Positions 55,942-64,000 of a DNA stretch of 64,000 bases are shown in pieces. Source of the stretch: Pilatotrama ljubarskyi (lineage: Eukaryota; Basidiomycota; Agaricomycetes; Polyporales; Polyporaceae). Under the pieces are notes generated by a model, which worked only from the letters and a program-made list of their open reading frames with translations, was not told the origin of the DNA and ran no database searches. A program made the translations under genes and the position numbers. The first letter of the stretch is position 1. Each line of letters starts with the position of its first letter. The stretch is from NCBI GenBank assembly GCA_022385805.1, contig MU277768.1, positions 1 to 64,000 on the forward strand, in the 5' to 3' direction.

Positions 55942-58645
55942 TTAACTCGGAGGTCGATCTCCACTCGGGCTCAACCACTTCTCGCACCTGAGCAGCTCAT
56001 CCTGATCAAGCGGACCAAGGCGTACATCCATCAGCGACATCACTGAGGACAGAAATACGCAAGGTGTACGCACGTCGGTGATGCCCAACACGTCCTGTAT
56101 ATCGAGCCTGACCCCCCGCGACTCCTCAAGTGCGGCCTTCTTCAGCGACTCGGCGTCCCGTTTTCTCAGGGCCTTGCCGGGGCGGTACCGCCCTGTGGCC
56201 TTGTATCGCTTTGCAAGGACTCCCAGGATACCGTCAATGAGCGACGCAGCGGTGAGCAGCGAGATTGGGTACTGCAGCATTTCAGGGCCTGTGAATGGCC
56301 GTCAAGCTCAGCCCGATCTTGAAGCGGCAACAAGGATGAAGAGCGACGCACGTTGCAGCGCATCGCACAGCATTACCCATGCAGCCTCTTGTACAGCTGC
56401 CCGCCCACCGTCGAAGCTCAGGAGGCAGCGAAGAGTAGGCAGCGAGGCCCAGAGCTCGGCCATGAACGCGCCGGGCGTCGCGCTTCCTCCCACACGGTAT
56501 TTGAGCGCCTCGAGGACGTCACGCTGCGCGTTCTCAAGGTCGTCGAACGACATGTCGTGTGGAGCCAGGTCGACGTAGTCGAGCGCGTATATCACGTCCA
56601 GTGGAGGCAGGACGTCGCGATGGAACTGGGAGTGAAGCGTCGGCGAAGCGGGACCGAGACTGGCGACATGCTTGGATGATAGGAGTGGGACGCATGCTTA
56701 CCTTCACACTGACTGCGAGACATGCGACGGCGATGTCCCAGATGACGGCTTTGACGGCGTCGTCGTATTCCGCGATCTCGCCGTCTGCGTCAGACTGAGA
56801 GGGTGCGGGGAGCGCGCCTACTTGCGAGAAGTATCTCAGGAAGAGGTGCGCGGCGTGAAAGCGCACTTCATGCGATGTGTTGAGGATGTCGTATAGGTCT
56901 CCCGGAGAATAGGAAGTCTCGATCTCGTTCGAGGGCATGACCTGGAGGGCTCATGAGAACGGGAAGCCGCGGTGGCTAGGCATGTGCGCTATACCTCTAG
57001 GAACCAGTCCATCACTTTGGCGAGAGTCGTCCCGTCGATGTCGAGATCGACGGTGAAAGCAGCGATGATGGCTCTTTCGATGGACGCCGACGCTCCCTGG
57101 CTACCGCCCACACTCTTCCCGCTGCAAGCCTTCGTCCAAGATTGACACTGGCGCGAACCGTGCTCTTCTGGCGACACCGCACTACCACGTTCTGGATCGT
57201 CGCTCTCCTCGTCGAGCCAGAACCCCTCCTCTTCATCAACTTCTCGCCGCCGCGTAGACGCAGCCTGCAAATGCTGCCGTTCGGCCTGCAGGCCGTCCGC
57301 GATCCGATCCTCAAGCTCCTTCTCGAGGAGGCGAACGATGCGGACTTCGGCTGCTTCTTCAGCGGACAGAGGAGCACGCGGGATGAGCTCGAACGGAGGG
57401 GGAGCGATGGTGGGGATGTTTGCGAGGCCGTCGTGAACGATCGCGATGTGCTCCCTGGTGGGAGTTGTCGGTACTGTAGGAGCGTATCCGTCGAATGGAG
57501 ACGGTATCGATCCCGCATTGATCGGGGGCGACCGCCCATCCGCTGAGACTTCGCCTAAGCACGGAGGGGCATGCTGCGACGGCGGCGCCGAAGAAGAGGT
57601 CTGGTATGGGCTCAGTATAAGACGTTGTGCTACAGAAAACGCGCCACCATACCTCGACGTCAGCATGGGCTACGTCAGAGCGCATAGACTCGGCCCTTCG
57701 TAGACTTCCGGGACCCTTTGCATATCGAAGACCGAACGCTCCAGAGAGGACCGGCCGCTTGTGAGACCGCGGCGCTAGACACTTGTCTTTGGGGGCCTTT
57801 TCGTCAGTATCGGAGAGTCTACGTTTCTTCCTTCGTTGGATGGGACTAGGAGAGCCGGGTCGTTTCTTCAGAGCCTCTCGAACACCGCCTGCGACGGAGA
57901 AAACAGGCGTTCGAGGTAGTTTCTCCGCTCTTGCGGGAGAGTGACCACGCGGAAAAGAATCAGATTTCTGCCTGAGAGATGACGAAGAAACATGCGAAGA
58001 ACTCGAGAGCAGAGCATCACCAGAGGCGTTTGAGACCAGGACGTTGCTGGGGCTGCCAACCGGCCGCGACACAGAGAGATGCGGAGACGAGTCCAAAGCA
58101 TAAGGAGCAGTTTCTTCCAAGAAAAGTGTTTTCGAAGACTGTGCAGGGCTAAGAAGGAAGACAGATGCAGTTCCGTGATTGATCGAGTGACTGGCGGCGG
58201 CGCTTGCAGACCCTGCCAGGGCGAAAGTCGGTGCAGAAGGCGAACAGCGAGTTCGTCGTTGCTGAGCCAGAAGCAGCACGTCGTGAAGTCTCCTGTTGAA
58301 GCTAGCTTGAGCCGCGGCAGTCCCCAAGTCTCGATAGTTGAAGTTCCCATGCCCCCGGTGCTGCGAAACTAGGTCTCCGCCCAGTTGAGCGATAGTACCA
58401 GCATGGGCGTCCTTGACCATATCACGTGTGGACAAGGATAGCCGTCGTCTGGAGAGGGAACGTGAACGTATGTCATACCAGTCGAATAAACCGTCGAGAG
58501 GTGTGGACGGTGCTGGGGACGACGAAGGAGGAGGTGAAGAGGCTAGTTGACGGTTCGTCCCAGAGCAACGAGTGACTATATGCGCCTGGATTTTGAGCTC
58601 TGGGCCTGGACTTCGATCGTCATGAACGCGCGGAGGTTCCTTCAT
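55942..58645 (-). CDS. Cyclin-fold protein with long N-terminal region
   Basis: Six or so exons, about 800 residues. The N-terminal 450 residues are Ser/Pro/Arg-rich and probably disordered, with a nuclear-type basic stretch (RRKKRRLSD). After an intron following SDVAHADVE the frame continues TSSSAPPSQHAPPCLGEV and an acidic helix EEAAEVRIVRLLEKELEDRI. The cyclin box spans SHEVRFHAAHLFLRYFSQVG, AVIWDIAVACLAVSVKFHRD (a typical cyclin ACLxLAxK signature) and LENAQRDVLEALKYRVGG; a second helical part contains MLQYPISLLTAASLIDGILG. Probable role: a nuclear cyclin-like regulator that binds a CDK; the exact subclass is unknown. Near the 3' end a 72-nt in-frame GT...AG segment may or may not be spliced; the stop is the same either way. 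Confidence 0.82.
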
Positions 58646-59652
58646 GGTTTTTACCCCTGCGATATGGGAGGCGCGAGTGTTTGTGTGAGTGAGCGGTGAC
58701 TAGCAGAAGAGGCAGAGTTGCGAGCCCGGATGCGCGCTTGAGCCTACGAAGACGCAAGCGGATACGTCCGAGAGCGCATCGCGATCACGTGCGTGACGCG
58801 TCCAGAGTATATATATGGACGCGCCGGGCACGGTCACTGCAATCTCTCCTTTCCCCCCTCCCCCACCTTGTCGTGCATATCATAAGGGAGGCATGCCAAA
58901 TAGAGATGCGACCGCCCTGGCCCTCCAGCGATAGCCATTCGATTCCCGGTGGACTGCTGTCTCCGCGGCCCGTAGTATTGTCCATGATCGCTACGCCTGA
59001 GGTGCGTTTGACTTACTCTACTGCGACGGCGAATAACAGACGATATACCTCCTTGACACTCACATGCGAGATCGTGATTGTTTGACACGGCCGCTGTGTA
59101 CGGCTGGCGTGAGCAGCATAGCTCCTGCGTGCCCACGCTAGGCTACGCTAGGGCGCCTCTCATCCACGTGGCAGAATGGCCCAACACGCGACGTCATGCC
59201 TATCTCGCTGCTTCGGACCCGTGCAACACAGGCGCGGCGATGTCAATGTTCAGCTTTCTTCGACCCCTCATCTCTGCCTGCCCGTTTCGTACGCTCATAT
59301 CGACCGAGGAGCTGTAAGCTCGTGAGTAGCGCTGCCTGCAAAGTTACCGCTTCACTTCTACCCCGTCTCGAAGATCCGAAGATTGCCAACAGCCCTTTGC
59401 AACGTGCAGGTACTTCCCGAAGGGCGCACTCATTGAGGTTATGGGCACATGTCCTCGATACTGTCCGCTGCGCCAGGATGGTGGACGTACGTGCACCGCC
59501 CCCTCCATCCGTCTTGTGCGAGGTCAGCGTTAATAAGCTCAGTATCTCATATCGCTCGAGCACCTCTTCCTTCATCCTTCCATATCCTACCTCTTCAGCA
59601 TACCATCGTTTCGTCCCTCGCCTCTCTCAGAACCCGCGGATCGCAGGACAGT
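58646..59652. other. Intergenic between divergent genes
   Basis: Contains a TATATATA stretch near 58808-58816 that could serve either direction. No coding segment is convincing, although untranslated leaders of the ATPase gene are possible here. Confidence 0.45.
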
Positions 59653-62523
59653 ATGACACGTAGGACCGTCAACAACCGCGGCAACACCGTTCTCGCTCGC
59701 CAGGCCCCCACGCCGCGCACGCACGCACTCTCGCCCCCCGCGTCGCGCCGGCAAAGCGTGCACGCTACGCTCGGCCAGGGCACCAGCCCCATCCAACTGC
59801 ACTGGCTCTTCCGCTCCAACATTCCCCGCCGCCGCGGGCTGCCGCTGCCCACCGACGTCCGCAAGCGTAACTTCTTCGGCCTCGGCGAGATTATCAGCGT
59901 CCTCGCGAATGTGCGTATCTTCTTCATCTCGCTGCTGTGCCGCACCGCGGCGCGGGCGAGACATGGCAGGATAGGTGACGTGTCTGATAGCCTCTTGCTT
60001 GCCTCCGCCTCCGATGCAGCCTGCCGAAACGCTCCGCTCTCTGACAGAATCGAAGAAGATGCTGGAGGAGACCAGGAGAGAACTCGCGGAAGCCCGCGAG
60101 CGTGCTCAGCTGACCCCGACCCATACATTCTCACCTCTGCCGGGTTTCTTCGACCGGCCAGCGGAGCTGAAGGCTATCACTCGCGCCCTGGAGGGAGAGC
60201 CTAGCTTTACCGTGTTGTTTGGCGCAAGCAGCGTCGGAAAGGTAGACATCCAGTCGGTCCATGTCGTAGAGACGTCAACTGAACTGCTGGTCAGACCGCT
60301 CTCCTGCGACAAGTGCTTACACGGTCAACATACCACGTCCTGCACTTCGACCTTCGCATCGCTGGCTTTGCGGACCTAGCCAGCCTTTACATGAGCTTGA
60401 GGTACGCCACGTCAGCGAGCCGACCTACGCGCAGTTGCTGACGCGACACAGTCAGCAGATGGAAGGCTTCTTCATGTGCATCGCTCAGGACCCTGATATG
60501 CCCGGCTACGAGGTGTTTGAGAAGGAGGCCTGGGGCTTCAAGGTCCGCCATCTCCTTTTTCTGGCCCGTTTGAGTAGTCTCAATCGTCTCTAGCACGACC
60601 GACTAAGCGTGGAACGTCGGCTCGCGAACGCAGCTCAGTCGAGCGACGCATTGTCTTCTCCGCGAGGGGAGATCAAGACGAGTGACGTTGCACGCCTCAT
60701 GGAGTTGTTCCAGGTACACCTCCTCTTGATGTGTCGCGCCGTCGTTGACCGTGATGAATAGAGCTCTCTACTTCGTTACTGGAATTTCCAACCCTCGCCG
60801 GAGAGTCTGGCGGAGAAGGCGGCTACGAAGGACACGCAGTCGACCTCGTCGCAGGGTCAGAAGAAGGAGAACGAACGACGCCCGTCCTGGCGAGCGCGTC
60901 TGTTCTCGCGGAAGACGCAGCAGTCGCCGCGCGAGAATGGCGAGGCGAAACGAGCCCCCTCTCGAGCAGACCGAGGAAAGGACAAAGAGAAAAAGCCGGA
61001 GAAGGAGAAGGAGAAGAAGCCGGAGCCGCCGGTGAAGAAGATCCCCGTCTTCTTCATCGACGAGGCACACAAGCTGTACGCCGAACTTGTCTCGGGAGAA
61101 GAGCCTTTTGTACGGTACTGACGGGACTGAGGGGTGCTAGGCCAGCACTCATACGCTCGATCGACGCGATGAAGTGTCTGCTGGACGCGATGCTGGTGCT
61201 CACGAAGCAGGACCGGCTGTGCCATGTGATTCACGCGACCAGCGACCCGTTCTACCAGACTTGGCTTCGGCAGTTGAACGTGATGCAGCACTGCAAGGTA
61301 TGTGCGAGTCTCCCGCGCCCCTTTGTGTGCCGTTGACATTTCGGGTTCGCAGATCATCACAATCGGAGACTACCCGAAGCATGAGACGCGCAAATTCTTC
61401 CGGGAGCGCATACTACCAAGCGTGCCCGAGAATCTGCGGAGCAAGCTCGACTTTGAGACCCTGTACGACGCATTTGGTGGGAAGCTCGCGCACTGGCAAG
61501 ACTACGTCACTGATTTCGGTAAGCATGTATGTCCGGGTTGTAGAGTACTACTGAACCGATGCACAGTCAACTCGAACGGGAAGATCGACAGTACGTTGTC
61601 CCACTACGCATCTGAGTAGGCTACTGAATGCAGGCATGACAGTCAAGCAGTCGTCGCATTTCATCCAAGCGCACGCATTGCTCAATCTGCACATAATCCA
61701 CTCGGCCCAAGCATCGACGAACGGCCAAGCTCCTGACAGCTCGAACGCCCCTCACGGCTCAGAGAGCCAACACGCCTCCACGCACGCGGTCCATCGGCTC
61801 TCGCCACCAGCATCCGCCGGCGTGGGCGGCGGCTTCCGGATCTACAGCCCGCTCACCGCGAACCCGCACCAATCTCCCCCTGCGGTCTTCGCGTCCAGTG
61901 CGAGCGGAGACGAGGCGCCCGAGTTCCAGGCCGACTTCACGGCATATCAGCTCTTGAAGGTGATGAATCGACTCGCGCAGCCAGGGGCGCGCTCGCTCCC
62001 GTACTTCTTGCTCTGCCGCGAGATAGGGGCCCGAGCGGTCGACGGCATGGTCAAGGGCCGCATCCTTGACCTGCGCTGGACGGAGCCCGTCTCGCGCGAG
62101 CTCGTGGACCCGCTCCGCGCGAGCGTCCGCGTGGGCGTGCGGGAGAGCATCCGCGCGCAGCTCCGCGGGAACGCCGGTGCGGGCGCAGGGAGTAGCGGCA
62201 CGGCGGTGAACGAGCCTGGGCCCGCACCTGGGGGCCTATCCACGGCGGAGAGCGGGGGCGCGTATGGACCTGGGGGATCGGAAGAGGATATGGTGCCGAT
62301 GTCGGACGAGGAGGTACTTTCTGCGCACGAGCGGTTGATGGACGGGCCTCCGCTGGCGGGACAGGGCGACGAAGAAGAGGAAGAGGTGTTGGGCCCGAAG
62401 CTGGTGCCGATCACGCCGATCATGCGCTACGCGATGCGGGAGGTCGTGCAGGAGTATTATGACGACGATGACGACCGGACGGCGTCCGAGTACGCATCGT
62501 TGTCGGATATCCAGGAGTATTGA
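59653..62523 (+). CDS. P-loop ATPase (STAND/ATPase_2-like), probably mitochondrial
   Basis: About nine exons, roughly 780 residues. The N-terminus (MTRRTVNNRGNTVLARQ and on for 60 residues) is rich in Arg, Ser and Thr with no acidic residues, a mitochondrial presequence pattern. A coiled segment (ESKKMLEETRRELAEARERA) leads to a P-loop LFGASSVGKTALLRQVLTRS, interrupted by an intron between K and T. A long charged insert (Lys/Glu/Pro repeats, KEKKPEKEKEKKPEPP) precedes the Walker B box VFFIDEAHKL, which again has an intron right after it. Later helices include LRQLNVMQHCKIITIGDYPK, a sensor-like region. The last exon (61636-62523) has Ser/Gly/Ala-rich and acidic parts. Fungal relatives are annotated as P-loop ATPases of unknown function; the role is not known. 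Confidence 0.82.
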
Positions 62524-62854
62524 GCGGGGGCGGTCTTGTTTTCTTCTCTGGTTGGCTCGTTCAGCCTTGGATCTGTACTCTGTCGCCCATTCCGATATCC
62601 CCTGTGTCGTGTCGGATTATGTTATGTAGTAGGTAGTCTTCTCGCTTCGTTGTATACGAATTCTCTGATGCCTCCAGAGGCTCCTATGCGTGGAGGTATC
62701 GTTGCGACGGCTTTATTCCATATACGTCTAGCATACATGACCTATTACTCGCAGGACACAAACGTTCGCCATGAGGGTGACAATCCCAAGAGTCAAGTGC
62801 TCGATAACGGCCGTGAACATCATGTACGCCTGCAGCCGTGCGGTCGTCCTCTGC
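62524..62854. other. Intergenic between convergent genes
   Basis: 3' flanks of the ATPase gene (plus) and the kinase gene (minus). No gene seen. Confidence 0.5.
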
Positions 62855-64000
62855 TCAGCCATGTCTTGTTCCCTGAGGGCGCAGCACCAATCCGGATTCC
62901 AAGTCATTTTCGTGAGCGCGGAATGTTTCGCTGGGATGCAAGGGAGCGGAGACTCTGTCAGGCGTCACCAGTCGGCGACGTTTGAACGGACGGGCCGAAC
63001 CGACTTCCTGGATGCTTGCATCCCTCTCGGACCTCCTCTTCAAGTTAACGGACGGTGGCGGCGGCGGAGGGGCTACAAAGGATGCGAGTGACGTTTCGGG
63101 CTTGTTGGAAGTCGGCTCGGGTTCGTAGACGACATTGTCTATCCTATCCTGGAGGGCGAGCGTATGGTCTGCAAGGAAGTCCTTCCAGAGAGCGTCTAGA
63201 TTGTTTGGGTCTTGCCAGCGGTGTTCGAGCTCCGACAGGAGGTGCCCGGGAGGACCGTGGAGATTGAGAACGTCATCGAGCCACTTCTGGAAGTCGAGGT
63301 TGGTGAACTTGATACGGCGGGTCAACGCACGAGTTCCTCGGTTCATTGCTTTACTCGCTCCGCCGCGCAATTCACCATCAAAGAATACTGAAGAGTCGAA
63401 GAGCTGGTGCATGATGCTTTCCAGAGGTTTGGGGCTGAGGTTATGTGGGAGGTGTAGGAGGGCGCAGTACAGAACCACATAGACGAGCGACTCCATGTCG
63501 TCTTCGAAAACATGAGGTTGTTCAGGTCTGAGCAGTACTTTCGCCGACATGAACTTCCATGTGCCCTAGCGCTTGGTTTAGATACTGGGCAGTGCCATAT
63601 CAATGCAGAGCTTACGGTTCGTGCTGTGTCGAGCGAGCGACCATGCTCATCGACACGCGAAGACGTCTCCCAGTCGATGAGATAACCCTTCCGAGTGTCA
63701 CTGTCTGGCTCTTTCACGAGGATGATGTTTCCAATGCTGATGTCCCTATGGAGACGCGAGTCTTTCTCGTACGCGCCCCTCATGGCTAACGTAGTCAGCT
63801 CCGAGCCATCTTCGGTCTGTGACAGATCACTCACCCTGGAAGACATCGTAGCCAGCATGTAGAAGTTCGTGAGTGCCCCGGAAGCGTTTCAACCCGTAGC
63901 CGACGGTCCCGAGGATGAGTCTATAGTGGATATGAGACGAGAGCCGAATCCTTTCGCCGTTAATGCGGCAAACCCACGGCTCTGAATCATACAGATCAGT
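62855..64000 (-). CDS. FunK1-type fungal protein kinase, N-terminus beyond the window
   Basis: Reading inward from the right edge on the minus strand: a partial exon (LYDSEPWVCRINGERI, then HYRLILGTVGYGLKRF and GTHELLHAGYDVFQ) joins through a 50-nt intron to AMRGAYEKDSRLHRDISIGN. That includes the catalytic loop LHRDISIGNIILV and the DFG-equivalent YLIDWETSS. The next exon after a short intron reads TWKFMSAKVLLRPEQ and EDDMESLVYVVLYCALLHLP, the conserved continuation of Pkinase_fungal proteins. The C-terminus is basic and Pro-rich (VAPPPPPPSVNLKRRSERD). Family knowledge: FunK1 kinases are multiplied in Agaricomycetes; targets are largely unknown. The gene starts beyond position 64000. Confidence 0.88.

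Overview
The window looks like nuclear DNA of a basidiomycete fungus, most likely an Agaricomycete. Genes are dense, on both strands, and cut by many introns of about 45-75 nt with GT...AG ends and CTNA-type branch points. The gene content agrees: a FunK1-type fungal kinase, an adenylate-forming reductase, a wax-synthase-like acyltransferase, Argonaute, and SNF5 with a GATA finger. The Agaricomycete placement is inference, not a database result.

Layout. 1-1500: 3' part of an unrecognised minus-strand gene whose frame breaks three times. 1500-4800: gene-poor DNA with a 56-bp tandem repeat array that inverts on itself and is interrupted by a 436-bp MITE-like element. 4.9-6.1 kb: a coiled-coil protein that may be lineage-specific. 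6.1-7.6 kb: a duplicated 3' flank and gene fragments. 7.9-13.7 kb: SNF5 (nine exons fully resolved). 14.8-15.7 kb: an unresolved small gene. 16.2-17.1 kb: an APH-family kinase gene broken by an in-frame stop. 18.1-20.1 kb: a group II PLP amino-acid decarboxylase. 20.8-22.2 kb: a wax-synthase/MBOAT-like enzyme. 22.4-25.5 kb: threonyl-tRNA synthetase with two plausible starts. 25.8-30.7 kb: two small heat-shock protein genes flanking QCR8, which has an 11-nt microexon. 32.2-36.3 kb: an A-T-R adenylate-forming reductase. 36.9-42.6 kb: VPS15. 42.9-45.0 kb: an M20 amidohydrolase. 45.3-47.7 kb: a P450. 48.3-51.8 kb: Argonaute. 52.05 kb: tRNA-Ala(CGC). 52.2-55.2 kb: an MFS transporter interrupted by a 1,125-bp DNA transposon. 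55.9-58.6 kb: a cyclin-fold protein. 59.7-62.5 kb: a mitochondrial-type P-loop ATPase. 62.9-64.0 kb: a FunK1 kinase, cut by the window end.

How it fits together. Most genes are independent housekeeping functions: chromatin remodelling, translation, respiration, autophagy/endosomal PI3K, RNA silencing. Metabolic genes occur in two small groups (decarboxylase plus acyltransferase; reductase, then amidohydrolase plus P450), which is suggestive of specialised metabolism but not proof of a cluster. The most notable feature is the transposon in the MFS gene. It has a perfect 7-bp target duplication, and near its two ends lie a splice donor and acceptor that would remove 1,078 nt and keep the reading frame with 18 added codons, an introner-like arrangement.
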